Assembly: GCA_015065805.1 (NCBI GenBank)
Contig: SVPN01000021.1
Span: forward strand, 1-34,458
Reading direction: 5' to 3'
Length of the DNA stretch: 34,458 bases
DNA from: Oscillospiraceae bacterium
GTDB lineage: Bacteria > Bacillota > Clostridia > Oscillospirales > Acutalibacteraceae
The translations under genes were made by a program, and so were the position numbers. The stretch's first letter is position 1. Every line of letters starts with the position of its first letter. Below are positions 15,107 through 24,237 of the stretch, piece after piece. The notes beneath the pieces are model-generated. The model ran no database searches. It was not told the origin of the DNA and was given only the letters and a program-made list of their open reading frames with translations.

Positions 15107-17011
15107 TCAATAAACAAACCTCCAGATGTAATCCGTGCGATGCAGACCGTCGCTGTATTTGTTCGCACCCGACTCAAACAGCACCTTAACGCCGCCGTTG
15201 CCGTCCGACGTGATCCCCTCTGCCATCGGAATGGCTTTTACCTGCTTTACGGAGCTTGCCAGAACAAAGCATTTTACAGCGGTGTCGTTCAGCGTGATCG
15301 TCGTATCCGCTTTCCCGCTCAGATTCACCGTGTAGAAGGCAAGCGACGAATCATTCTTTCTCCCCCACGAGTGACTGAGAATGACGGTGTTTGTTTTGGT
15401 GTCAAACATCATCCCCTGCACTTTTTGCGGTGCCGCCATCAGCACATCGGGTGTCGGATAGCTTTGTCCGCTTGCGGGAACGAGGCGATCATTCCCAAGA
15501 GTGCTCAGATCGTATCCTGCGATATAGCAGCCGTACCCTTCGGTCGTATAATTCAGGGTGCGCATCAGATCGTAACCGCCGCTCGGGAGATAGAAGTTGC
15601 CCATCCACAGCCAGCCGTCGTAGAAACTCAGAAAACTCGTTGCAACAGGCACCTCATAAAACGTGTTGATAACCACTTTTTGCGTGCCCTTGGTCACAAG
15701 ACTCGTAAGCGGAATCGCCGCAACACGATACGTGTTATCGCTGTCATAAGACAAAAACAGAGTCGTATCCGTCACAGCAACACCTCCCAGATGATTTTTA
15801 CAAGGAGTGCTGTCCGCATTATAGAGGATATATTCCGCACAGAACTGTCCATCGGCGTCATACACAAGCACCGCCGAATTCCCACCGTCACTTGCATATG
15901 CTGACATATACAGCAATCCGTTTTTGTGACTTTGCGCCAAGCCCTGCGGAACAAGATTCTTATTCAGTCCCGCTACCATTGTATCTCGCACAGAGGCATC
16001 CAGAAACGTCTCATATTTGGTTTCGGTCAGATACGTCTCGTTCGCCACCACCTGTTCCTGCGCAAACTGCATAGACGGTGCCGTCAACGTAGACAAAAGC
16101 AACAACCGACCGTCATTGGTGTTGACCTTGCCGTCGGTCAGGACATCGGCTGCGACCTGTTGCGTCGCATCAAACACGGACGGATCAATGCAGTATTTCA
16201 GCAACGCACGTACATCGGAGGTGGAAATCGTACCGCTCGCATCCATATCCCCACGCACAACCGCTGTATAGGAGGCGGACTGCTTGCCGTCGAACAACGT
16301 AACGACATCACCGGTACCGATGTAAGCGGCAACATTATTTTTCTTTTCAACCGATGTCTTGACGGTATCAAACTGCAGACGGGCGTTGTCACAAAATACC
16401 TGAACCGTTGTTCCCACGGGAATCGCCGTGATCATTGTACTGTCCATCTGATAGACGACATCGGGATATGCACGGGAAAACGTTTTTCCGTCGGTCATCG
16501 CGCAACGTTCCACCTTGAGCGTACCGGGGGCACGCAAAATGAAGATGATCGAACGAATAGCCGCATCCGTCGGCAATGCATCGCCGTTAAATGTATATGC
16601 TCCCGTGATCTTGAACGCTTCCTCATGACGACCCGCCGGAAGCGGCTCGGAAGCGCCGTTATTTCCCTCGAATTCATAGCAGAAGTTCGCTGATGCATAG
16701 ATCCATTTGTTATATGTCTTGTCATAAAACACAATGTCAAACGGTACATCGGACTGCACAATCCCCTCCCAATACGGATAGGATGTCAGATTTGCCGCCT
16801 CATCAGCTACCAGCGCAATCTCCTGATCGGCGGCAGTCGCTTTCACGGTCAGGATGCCGCCTTGGAATTGAGCAGATGCGCCGACACACGACAATGTGCT
16901 TTGACGCAGAAAATCCGTACCGTTTGCCGCTGTGACGGGCAAAGCCGCACCGACAGTAACAAGCGTTATGAATACTACAATGCTAAGCAGGATGGAAAGA
17001 AAACGTTTCAC
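15107..17011 (-). CDS. Secreted protein with internal dockerin and propeller-like C-terminus
   Basis: About 634 residues from GTG 17011, chosen because AAAGGGAG lies seven bases upstream and a normal signal peptide (KRFLSILLSIVVFITLV ... PVTAA) begins there. Residues about 30-200 form a beta-rich region that may bind carbohydrate. A dockerin-like pair of loops sits at about 253-312 (GDMDASGTISTSD and ADVLTDGKVNTND), unusually in the middle rather than at an end. The C-terminal 320 residues contain repeated strands (GLLYMSAYAS, GVAVTDTTLFLSYD, FYDGWLWMGNFYLPSG) suggesting a beta-propeller that I cannot assign to a family. No catalytic residues are evident. The likely role is extracellular, in binding or scaffolding. 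It has its own promoter. Confidence 0.75.
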   Translation of the reverse strand: MKRFLSILLSIVVFITLVTVGAALPVTAANGTDFLRQSTLSCVGASAQFQGGILTVKATAADQEIALVADEAANLTSYPYWEGIVQSDVPFDIVFYDKTYNKWIYASANFCYEFEGNNGASEPLPAGRHEEAFKITGAYTFNGDALPTDAAIRSIIFILRAPGTLKVERCAMTDGKTFSRAYPDVVYQMDSTMITAIPVGTTVQVFCDNARLQFDTVKTSVEKKNNVAAYIGTGDVVTLFDGKQSASYTAVVRGDMDASGTISTSDVRALLKYCIDPSVFDATQQVAADVLTDGKVNTNDGRLLLLSTLTAPSMQFAQEQVVANETYLTETKYETFLDASVRDTMVAGLNKNLVPQGLAQSHKNGLLYMSAYASDGGNSAVLVYDADGQFCAEYILYNADSTPCKNHLGGVAVTDTTLFLSYDSDNTYRVAAIPLTSLVTKGTQKVVINTFYEVPVATSFLSFYDGWLWMGNFYLPSGGYDLMRTLNYTTEGYGCYIAGYDLSTLGNDRLVPASGQSYPTPDVLMAAPQKVQGMMFDTKTNTVILSHSWGRKNDSSLAFYTVNLSGKADTTITLNDTAVKCFVLASSVKQVKAIPMAEGITSDGNGGVKVLFESGANKYSDGLHRTDYIWRFVY

Positions 17012-17042
17012 ACAATCACTCCCTTTTTCTCTGTATACCTTC

Positions 17043-17071
17043 AGTATACGGTATATAGAGAAAAAATGCAA
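17043..17071 (-). promoter_or_regulatory. Sigma-A-like promoter for the internal-dockerin gene
   Basis: TTGCAT (17071-17066), 17-base spacer, TATACT (17048-17043) on the minus strand, directly after the terminator of the preceding operon. Confidence 0.7.
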
Positions 17072-17076
17072 GAGAA

Positions 17077-17106
17077 AAACCACCTGTACCGTCGTACAGG
17101 TGGTTT
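17077..17106 (-). terminator. Hairpin terminator of the VTC/DUF4956/lipoprotein operon
   Basis: A perfect 13-base stem AAACCACCTGTAC/GTACAGGTGGTTT with a four-base loop starts six bases past the stop codon. The following T-rich stretch is interrupted (TTCTCTTGCATTTTTT), so efficiency is uncertain. Confidence 0.75.
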
Positions 17107-17111
17107 AACGC

Positions 17112-18893
17112 TTACCAAGGACGACCGGGGCGACCACCGCCCATACCGGGACCGCCGCCCATACCGGGACCGCCGAAGCCACCCATCGTGCCTTCGGCAT
17201 TGCCGCCCTCTGCAATGGTGAAGGTATGCGACGCAAGTCCGCAGGTAACGGTGACCTCGTCCCCCGTTTTCAATTCGGGGCAAGTCACATACAGCCAGGA
17301 GGCACTGCGTGTTGCTTCCAGGGAGGCAATGACCGTGCCGTCGGAAGCCGTGACCGTCAGGTCGTCCGCATCATACATCGCAAAGCCGCTCCACACGATA
17401 TTGTTCATGGTGTTGGAGGTCGGCGTGGTTGCCATACCGCTGCTGCCGATAGCAACCAGCTTACCGCCGGTGATTGCAAACGACGAACCATAATCGAATG
17501 TGCCGTTGCCGCTGTTTGACGGGCCGATCACATACACCTCGCCGCCCGTCATCTCAATGATGCCGTTGGAATCCAGACCGTCGCCCTGTGCATCGACATA
17601 CATATGACCGCCGTGAATCGAAAACACGGAATCGTCACTCATAAACGGGTTTTGGTGCATCCCGAAATCCCCGCTTGTCTCACTGTTACCGCTTGACGCA
17701 TTGACGCCGTCATCCGTCGCCGTGAGCGACACCGTGCCGCCGTTAAGCGTGATCGTTGCCGCTTCGAGTCCCTCATAGCTTTTCGTGACCGACAGTATCC
17801 CGTTGTCAACCGTCAGTATTTCGTCGGCGTGCACCCCGTCATCTCCTGCCGCGGCGGTGATCTCGCCGCCCGATATACGGATCTCACGGTTGCTGTGAAT
17901 CGCATCGTCTGCGGCATCGACCGTCACCTTGCCGCCACTGATCGTCAACGCGGTTCCTGCTTTGAGTCCTTTGCCGTCCGAGGAGCTGTCTTGACTGTTC
18001 ACACCCCAACCGAAATCGTTATAGATATTGGCAGTGCCGTTTTTACTGCCGCCGTTTGCCGTGACGCTGATCTCACCGCCGCTGACAGTCAGCGCACTTT
18101 TCGCCTGAACGCCGTCTTTATCCGATGTGACGGTCAGCTTGCCGCCTTCCATCACGATATAACCGACATCCTCCCCTGCATCGTTGGTGCTTTTGATGCC
18201 GTCTCCTTTGGCGGTGAGTGTCAGCACTCCGCCGCCGATCCGCACATAGTCGCGTCCCATCACGGCATCGTCCGCGGCATTGACCGTAACAGTACCGTCG
18301 GTGATGATCAATCCGTCGCGGGAAACGATTCCATCCTTAAACGCGGCATTGACAGTCAATGTGCCGTTGCCGTTGATCGTGAGATCGGATTTGGAAAAGA
18401 GTGTCGCACTCGGTTCCTCATTCGTCACATCCTCATACACCGCATTGACACTGTCCGAAAGGGTGTTTTGCGAACCGCTTGCCAAGGACAGCACTGTCTT
18501 CTCGGACTTGCGCACAAACAGCGGCGCTGTGGTATCGCTGTGAATATTCACACCGTTCAGCACCAGACTGACCGTCCCGTTGTCGGTTGTTTCCACGCGA
18601 AGCTGTCCGTCAGAAAGCGCACCGCGGATTTCATAGCACCCCGCTTTGGTCACGGTAACGACATCGCCGTTGATCGCAACACCCTCGCCCTGCACGGTTG
18701 TGGCACCGTCAGCAAGAACCACTGTCGCTGTATATTCCGCTTCGGTCGGAATGCGGTCTTCCTCACGGTCGGACACGCTTTGTGTCGGCGCGGAGGGGTT
18801 GGTCGTGCCGGTTGTGTCCCCTGCCGAAGGCGGTACTGCCGTGCAGGAGCACAACAGCACTGCCATCGCAAGAAGCAGTGCTGTTTGTTTCAT
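17112..18893 (-). CDS. Cthe_2159/DUF4353-type carbohydrate-binding lipoprotein
   Basis: 593 residues. The lipobox LLCSC puts the lipidated cysteine at residue 17, so the protein is anchored outside the cell membrane. A Ser/Thr/Pro-rich linker follows (about 20-50), then many short parallel repeats such as LTINGNGTLTV, GDGIKSTNDAGE, LTISGGKVTVDAADDAIHS and GDDGVHADE, the signature of the beta-helix family typified by C. thermocellum Cthe_2159, which binds cellulose and pectic polymers with calcium. The last 25 residues are glycine- and proline-rich (GPGMGGG repeats), a low-complexity tail possibly embedded in the wall. It is third in an operon after the VTC and DUF4956 genes, a combination also seen in other Clostridia. 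A direct role in polysaccharide binding is inferred. Confidence 0.85.
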   Translation of the reverse strand: MKQTALLLAMAVLLCSCTAVPPSAGDTTGTTNPSAPTQSVSDREEDRIPTEAEYTATVVLADGATTVQGEGVAINGDVVTVTKAGCYEIRGALSDGQLRVETTDNGTVSLVLNGVNIHSDTTAPLFVRKSEKTVLSLASGSQNTLSDSVNAVYEDVTNEEPSATLFSKSDLTINGNGTLTVNAAFKDGIVSRDGLIITDGTVTVNAADDAVMGRDYVRIGGGVLTLTAKGDGIKSTNDAGEDVGYIVMEGGKLTVTSDKDGVQAKSALTVSGGEISVTANGGSKNGTANIYNDFGWGVNSQDSSSDGKGLKAGTALTISGGKVTVDAADDAIHSNREIRISGGEITAAAGDDGVHADEILTVDNGILSVTKSYEGLEAATITLNGGTVSLTATDDGVNASSGNSETSGDFGMHQNPFMSDDSVFSIHGGHMYVDAQGDGLDSNGIIEMTGGEVYVIGPSNSGNGTFDYGSSFAITGGKLVAIGSSGMATTPTSNTMNNIVWSGFAMYDADDLTVTASDGTVIASLEATRSASWLYVTCPELKTGDEVTVTCGLASHTFTIAEGGNAEGTMGGFGGPGMGGGPGMGGGRPGRPW

Positions 18894-18916
18894 ACTATCA
18901 CCTTATTATTACAATA

Positions 18917-19606
18917 TTACAGTTGATCGTTGGGAGCGTTGTAGCGGGAGCAGACGATGGTAAGATTGCCGTTGCGGCAACGGATATCGTCGATCATCGC
19001 TTTCTCCTGCTTTTCGTCCTTGAGAACCACAATGTAGCTAACCTCAAACATACTGCCCAAATTGGTCGTTTTGACACGGTCGATCGTATGCGATACGGTA
19101 TAGGTTTCAAAAATATCGTCAAACACACCGATGTAATCCAGATCCTCAGGCATCACGATGCGCAGCATTTTTTCCTGCTTTTGTCCGAAAGATACGGGCA
19201 TTTTGCTCAGCAGCCACAGCACCACACTGATGCCGACCGCAATCACTGTTGCAAGCGCCACATAGCCCATCGCGGTCGCCAGACCGATGGACATTGCCAG
19301 GAAAATGTACGAGATCTCTCTGGCACTGCCGGGCACCGAGCGGAAACGCACCAGGTTGAATGCACCCATTACCGCAACGCCCGCACCGACATTGCCGTTG
19401 ACCATCATAATGACCATCTGCACAATCACGGGAAGCACCAGAAGCGACACCGCAAGCGGCTTGGAGGCGCGACCGCCGAACCAATAGCTGACAGCGATCA
19501 CCAGACCCAAAAGCAGTGAACACCCAAGCACCAAAAAGAGCTGACCGTTGGTCATATGGGCAACATTTCCCGTAACGGTATCGATCGTAAAAATACTCTC
19601 AAACAT
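18917..19606 (-). CDS. DUF4956 membrane protein
   Basis: 229 residues with four predicted helices (about 20-42, 50-70, 97-115, 118-136) and a cytoplasmic C-terminal domain of mixed alpha/beta character (about 150-225, including MLRIVMPEDLDY and LTIVCSRYN). The GAFNLVRFRSVPGSAREISYIF segment between helices is the strongly conserved part of DUF4956. Biochemical function is unknown. Members of the family are repeatedly found beside VTC-domain genes, as here: it begins two bases after the VTC stop codon, with the ribosome site inside that gene. I infer a complex in which it forms the membrane part. Confidence 0.85.
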   Translation of the reverse strand: MFESIFTIDTVTGNVAHMTNGQLFLVLGCSLLLGLVIAVSYWFGGRASKPLAVSLLVLPVIVQMVIMMVNGNVGAGVAVMGAFNLVRFRSVPGSAREISYIFLAMSIGLATAMGYVALATVIAVGISVVLWLLSKMPVSFGQKQEKMLRIVMPEDLDYIGVFDDIFETYTVSHTIDRVKTTNLGSMFEVSYIVVLKDEKQEKAMIDDIRCRNGNLTIVCSRYNAPNDQL

Positions 19607-19608
19607 AC

Positions 19609-20316
19609 TTATTCTCCTTTTTGTTTACGTAATTGATCTCGCGTGTAAATACGTCCGTATTTGGAAAAGGATGTCGGATATATCGCAAGCCTTGTCAGTG
19701 CGTCGCTGAGCCACAACGGCACAGCACCCGGTGCTTTGAGCTCCATCAGCCATTCATCGGGTCCGAGCAGCTGTTCGCCGCTCGGCGGCACGGATAGATC
19801 CAGATCGGTCGTACGGCTTTGAATGTTGCGGTCAAAGGTCACGCGAAGTCCTTTTTCTTCTCCGACTCCGCAAAGCGCGATGCGATCATAAGAAAGATAC
19901 AGCTTCGGAGCCGCTTTATAAAACTTGATAAAATAGTCGATCTCGCGGAAGATCTGCCCCGTCTGTGAGGGCGGGATCCCTTTATATACATACGCCTTGG
20001 CTTCCCCGTAGGGCAGCACGATGCGGCGTTTATAGACAACACCTTTATATTTCTTTTTGATTTCGAGAAACACCTTGTCGTCATCGGTGACGACCCCGTA
20101 GGAGCGCAGACGCATTTTTTCCTTGTAGTGCGGTTTCTCGATGGAGCGGCGGATAAGATCGTTATGCTCGGTGTCAAAATAGAGATTGCACACCGTGTAC
20201 TTCTCATATTTATCCGCCGTCATATGCTCATCCAGTATCTGTCGAAGTGCCGTATACTGCGCTGTGGTCAGCAGATACTTTTTCTCGGCACGTTCAAATG
20301 TCAACCCCTTTGCCAC
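19609..20316 (-). CDS. VTC-domain protein (putative polyphosphate polymerase-like)
   Basis: The 235-residue protein is essentially one VTC domain, the tunnel fold of the yeast polyphosphate polymerase Vtc4. Visible conserved elements are ERAEKKYLL at the N-terminus, NLYFDTEHNDLI, KEKMRLRSYG (basic residues lining the tunnel), VFLEIKKKYKGVVYKRR, LSYDRIALCG, LRVTFDRNI and LMELKAPG (acidic metal ligands). The start is a GTG with GGAGGGAG seven bases upstream. In yeast the domain makes polyphosphate from ATP on the membrane. In the bacterial VTC-DUF4956 pairing the product is not established, so I keep the call at domain level. It is first in a three-gene operon. Confidence 0.85.
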   Translation of the reverse strand: MAKGLTFERAEKKYLLTTAQYTALRQILDEHMTADKYEKYTVCNLYFDTEHNDLIRRSIEKPHYKEKMRLRSYGVVTDDDKVFLEIKKKYKGVVYKRRIVLPYGEAKAYVYKGIPPSQTGQIFREIDYFIKFYKAAPKLYLSYDRIALCGVGEEKGLRVTFDRNIQSRTTDLDLSVPPSGEQLLGPDEWLMELKAPGAVPLWLSDALTRLAIYPTSFSKYGRIYTRDQLRKQKGE

Positions 20317-20421
20317 AACGCTCCCTCCTTTTACATAAACAGTAACGCCGTTTTGTGAAAATCACGTGATAACTTCTTAAACAATTCCTTTTCCTATATA
20401 CATTCCTATATACAATAGGAT

Positions 20422-20456
20422 AACCAAGGCGGTTGCACAAAGCAACCACCTTGGTT
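20422..20456 (-). terminator. Hairpin after the glycogen operon
   Basis: Fifteen-base arms (20422-20436 and 20442-20456, AACCAAGGYGGTTGC type, one G-T pair) with a five-base loop lie just past the glgA stop codon. No long T-run follows on the minus strand, so some read-through into the VTC operon is possible. Confidence 0.6.
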
Positions 20457-20468
20457 AGTCCACATATA

Positions 20469-21890
20469 TTATCCTTTCAGCAACGCACGGTACATACGGA
20501 TGTACTCATTCGCGGAGCGACCCCAGCTGAAGTCCGTCTCCATTGCACGCTTGACAAGAATCGGCCAATCGTTCTTATTGGCATACGCGCCCAGCGCACG
20601 ACCGATCGCGGCATACATATCGTCGGCGTTGTAAGACTGGAAGGTGAAACCGAAGCCGCCTTCCTCGCCGCAGTCCACGATGCTGTCCTTCAGACCGCCC
20701 GTGGCACGCACGACGGGCAACGTACCGTAACGGCACGCCACCATCTGCGACAGGCCGCAGGGTTCGCTCTTGGAGGGCATCAGGAAGATATCCGAGCCGG
20801 CATAGATCTTGCGTGCCAGCTCCGGCACAAAGCCCGAGCAATAGCAGAACTTGTCGGGATACGCCGCCTGCATCTCGCGGAAGAAGTTCTCATACACCCA
20901 TTCGCCCGAACCGAGCACGACCATCTGGACGTCCTCCTGCAGCAGGCGGTTCATCACGTACTGCACAAGGTCAAGACCCTTGTGCGACACCAGACGGGTG
21001 ACCATCGAGATCATCGGCACATCCGCGCGCACAGGCAGGCACAGACGCTCCTGCAACGCTTTCTTGTTCTCCGCCTTGCCCGCCATATCGTCAACACTGT
21101 AGTTGGCAAACACGTTCGGGTCGGTTGCGGGATCGTAGCCGACAACATCAATGCCGTTGAGGATGCCCGACAGCTTCCACTGACGCGCCTTAAGAATGCT
21201 GTCCATATGGTGCGAGAACCACGGATCCAGAATTTCCTGCGCATAGGTCGGACTGACCGTCGTGACACGGTGTGCCGATTCGATCGCGCCCTTCATCAGG
21301 TTGATGTCACCGTCCTGCTCGACAAGAGACGATGCCCACTGCGGCAAACCGAACACATCCTCTAAAATCTCCAGACCGTACTGACCCTGATACTGGATAT
21401 TGTGGATGGTGAATACGGTTTTGATGTTCTCGTAGCCGGGCTGATTGGCATAGAACAGGTTGTAGTAGATCGGCACAAGCGCCGTCTGCCAGTCGTTGGC
21501 GTTGATGACATCGGGCTTGAAGTCAATGTGCTTGAGGATCTCCAGCACCGCACGGGAGAAGAACGCAAAGCGCTCCGCATCGTCGTAGTGACCGTACAAG
21601 CCCTCACGCTTGAAGTAATACTGGTTATCGATCAGATAATAGATAACACCGTCGAGCTTTGCCTCAAATACGCCGCAGTACTGACGGCGCCATGCCACAG
21701 GCACGGAGGTGCTGAACAGAAATGTCATCTTGTCACGGAGATGCTGAGGCACGCAATCGTACAGCGGCATCACCACGCGGCAACCGATCAGGCGCTGACG
21801 CATCGCACGGGGCAACGAGCCCGCCACATCGGCAAGTCCACCCGAAGCGGCAAACGGCAACGCTTCGCTGGCAGCATATAATACTTTCAT
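20469..21890 (-). CDS. glgA: Glycogen synthase (ADP-glucose type)
   Basis: 473 residues, the usual length of GT5 glycogen synthases. It adds glucose from ADP-glucose to the growing alpha-1,4 chain. The N-terminal signature reads PFAASGGLADVAGSLPRAM; the lysine of the classical KxGG motif is alanine here. TIHNIQYQGQYG, TTVSPTYAQEI, GILNGID and the C-terminal MPSKSEPCGLSQM (nucleotide-sugar site) are all present. It is the last gene of glgB-glgC-glgD-glgA, 11 bases after glgD. The pathway stores glucose as glycogen, in many Clostridia before sporulation. Confidence 0.95.
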   Translation of the reverse strand: MKVLYAASEALPFAASGGLADVAGSLPRAMRQRLIGCRVVMPLYDCVPQHLRDKMTFLFSTSVPVAWRRQYCGVFEAKLDGVIYYLIDNQYYFKREGLYGHYDDAERFAFFSRAVLEILKHIDFKPDVINANDWQTALVPIYYNLFYANQPGYENIKTVFTIHNIQYQGQYGLEILEDVFGLPQWASSLVEQDGDINLMKGAIESAHRVTTVSPTYAQEILDPWFSHHMDSILKARQWKLSGILNGIDVVGYDPATDPNVFANYSVDDMAGKAENKKALQERLCLPVRADVPMISMVTRLVSHKGLDLVQYVMNRLLQEDVQMVVLGSGEWVYENFFREMQAAYPDKFCYCSGFVPELARKIYAGSDIFLMPSKSEPCGLSQMVACRYGTLPVVRATGGLKDSIVDCGEEGGFGFTFQSYNADDMYAAIGRALGAYANKNDWPILVKRAMETDFSWGRSANEYIRMYRALLKG

Positions 21891-21901
21891 ACGTCTTCTC
21901 C

Positions 21902-23020
21902 TTATACGATGGAATTCTTCTCAATGTAGATCGGGAAGCTCTCAAAGCCCTTGAGCGAGCGCTGATCCTTGACAAGCACATTCTTATCGAGAATCACACT
22001 GTCGAGGCTGGTGCCGCCGAACACGACCGCACCCTGCATCACGATGCAGTTTTCGAGAACCGCACCCTCTGCGATCTTCACATTGCGGAAAATAATCGAA
22101 TTTCTGACCGTGCCGTCCACATGAGCACCGTCAGCGACCAACGAATTGGTCACCTTCGAATTCAGGCCGTACATCGCCGGGCAGCAATCGCGCACTTTCG
22201 TATAGATCTGACGGTCGGAGCGGAACAGCGCCGCGCGCTTCTCCGTATCGAGCATCGCCATATTGGCGGCATAGTAGCTTGCCAGCGACGAGATCACAAG
22301 TGCCTGCTCGGTCACTTCATACCCGTAGATGCTCAGCTCATCCACATAACGTTGCAGGATATCACGCTCGAAATGCATCTGGTTGCGGCTGACAGCTGTC
22401 TTCACCAATGCTACAAGCAGATCCTTGCGCAGGACATACAGGCCGATGCCGAACTGACCGATACCCTCAGGGCGGTCCACGATCGCGATATCGGTGATGC
22501 GGTCAGTGCCGTCCACCTGCACGGTCATCGTATTGTTCATACGGGGCAGCTCGCCCTTGATATAGCCGACCGTGATATCCGCGCCCGACGCAACGTGCGC
22601 TTCGATCAGCTTGCTGTAATCGATGTTGGCAACCACGTGGCAGTCGGACATCACCACATACTCCTCTTTGGAGTTGCTGAAAAATGCTTCCATACCCGCA
22701 AGGCTTGCCACGCGACCCGAATAGCTTTCATCGCTCGTGCCGAACGGCGGCAGGATATACAGACCGTCATTTTTACGGGAAAGATCCCACGCCTTACCGG
22801 AGCCGAGGTGATCCATCAGCGACTGATAGTTGCTCTTGGTGACCACGCCGACCTTGGAAACGCCGGCATTGACCATATTGGACAGCGTGAAATCGATCAG
22901 ACGGTAACGGCCCGCGAACGGAACCGAGCCCAGCGCACGGATCGAGGTGAGATCACGAAGCGCCTCCTCATGCATATTCGGGAAGATCAGGCCGAGAACA
23001 TTGGTTTTACGCATGATCAC
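21902..23020 (-). CDS. glgD: Glucose-1-phosphate adenylyltransferase regulatory subunit
   Basis: 372 residues, similar to GlgC throughout but with a degenerate nucleotide-binding loop: [12 protein letters not shown] in place of the GGxGxRL loop. An N-terminal nucleotidyltransferase-like domain and a C-terminal left-handed beta-helix are visible. In Firmicutes GlgD associates with GlgC and changes its activity rather than catalysing alone. The start is GTG 23020, overlapping the glgC stop (GTGA), or ATG 23014, which has the better distance to AAAGGAG. The overlap implies coupled expression with glgC. Confidence 0.92.
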   Translation of the reverse strand: MIMRKTNVLGLIFPNMHEEALRDLTSIRALGSVPFAGRYRLIDFTLSNMVNAGVSKVGVVTKSNYQSLMDHLGSGKAWDLSRKNDGLYILPPFGTSDESYSGRVASLAGMEAFFSNSKEEYVVMSDCHVVANIDYSKLIEAHVASGADITVGYIKGELPRMNNTMTVQVDGTDRITDIAIVDRPEGIGQFGIGLYVLRKDLLVALVKTAVSRNQMHFERDILQRYVDELSIYGYEVTEQALVISSLASYYAANMAMLDTEKRAALFRSDRQIYTKVRDCCPAMYGLNSKVTNSLVADGAHVDGTVRNSIIFRNVKIAEGAVLENCIVMQGAVVFGGTSLDSVILDKNVLVKDQRSLKGFESFPIYIEKNSIV

Positions 23021-24231
23021 TCATCTCCTTTCACGTCAGCATCGATCATGGCCTTTGCCTTGACCGTAGCACCGGGGTATACCTTAACGCCCTTGGCGAC
23101 AACGGCAACGCCCCAATCCTTCAGATCCGCCATATCCTCAGGGCGCTCGCCGACAACGGCACCCTCGCCGATTTCGACATTTTCCGCTACAATGGCGTAT
23201 TGCACACGGGCGTTTTTGCCGACGTGCGCACCGGGCATCAGGATCGAATCATAGATCACAGCACCCTCTTCCACGGTCACACCGGGGAACAGCACCGAGA
23301 ACTCGACCTCACCCGCCACATTACAGCCCTCGGAAATGGAGCTGTTCTGCACCTTGGCGCCATCCGCGATGTAGTGCGGCGGCAGACCCGCGTTGCGGGA
23401 ATAGATGCGCCACTCGTGATCGGACAGATCCAGCGGCACCTTCGGGTTGAGGATGTCCATATTGGCTTCCCACAGACTGTCGATGGTACCGACATCCTTC
23501 CAATAGCCCTCAAAGCGATATGCAAACATACGCTCGCCTGCATTGAGCATCGCCGGCAGAACGTTCTTACCGAAGTCATTCTCGGAGGCTTCGTTCGCCT
23601 CATCCTCGATGAGATACTTTCTCATCTTCTTCCAGTTGAAAACGTAGATACCCATCGATGCGAGATTGCTCTTCGGCACGGCGGGCTTCTCATCAAATTC
23701 GTAGATCGAGCCGTCGGGATTGCAGTTGAGGATACCGAAACGGCTTGCTTCTTCCATTTCGACCTCGATGACTGCAATGGTGCAGTCCGCGTTGTTGGCA
23801 CGGTGCGCTTCGATCATCTTGGAGTAGTCCATCTTGTAGATGTGGTCGCCTGACAGAACCAGCACATATTCGGGATCGTAGCGCTCGATGAACGCGATGT
23901 TCTGATAGATCGCATTGGCGGTGCCCTTGTACCAGTCTGCGCCCTTGTTGCGCTGATACGGCGGCAGCACGTGGACACCCGCGCCGCTGCGGTCAAGATC
24001 CCACGGCATACCCGAGCCGATGTACTCGTTGAGCTCTAACGGCTGATACTGTGTCAGCACGCCGACCGTCTCAATGCCGGAGTTGATGCAGTTGGAAAGC
24101 GGAAAATCGATAATGCGGTACTTGCCGCCGTAAGGTACGGCGGGTTTGGCGATGTTGCTGGTCAGCGCGTACAGACGACTGCCTTGTCCGCCCGCAAGCA
24201 GCATTGCCACACATTCTTGTTTACGAAACAT
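23017..24231 (-). CDS. glgC: Glucose-1-phosphate adenylyltransferase
   Basis: 404 residues with the full ADP-glucose pyrophosphorylase signature: [16 protein letters not shown] (nucleotide loop), [50 protein letters not shown] and EFDEKP, then a C-terminal beta-helix. It makes ADP-glucose from glucose 1-phosphate and ATP, the committed step of bacterial glycogen synthesis, and is usually controlled allosterically by glycolytic intermediates. It starts six bases after the glgB stop codon; its AAAGGAG site lies inside the end of glgB. Confidence 0.95.
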   Translation of the reverse strand: MFRKQECVAMLLAGGQGSRLYALTSNIAKPAVPYGGKYRIIDFPLSNCINSGIETVGVLTQYQPLELNEYIGSGMPWDLDRSGAGVHVLPPYQRNKGADWYKGTANAIYQNIAFIERYDPEYVLVLSGDHIYKMDYSKMIEAHRANNADCTIAVIEVEMEEASRFGILNCNPDGSIYEFDEKPAVPKSNLASMGIYVFNWKKMRKYLIEDEANEASENDFGKNVLPAMLNAGERMFAYRFEGYWKDVGTIDSLWEANMDILNPKVPLDLSDHEWRIYSRNAGLPPHYIADGAKVQNSSISEGCNVAGEVEFSVLFPGVTVEEGAVIYDSILMPGAHVGKNARVQYAIVAENVEIGEGAVVGERPEDMADLKDWGVAVVAKGVKVYPGATVKAKAMIDADVKGDE

Positions 24232-24237
24232 GGTTTA

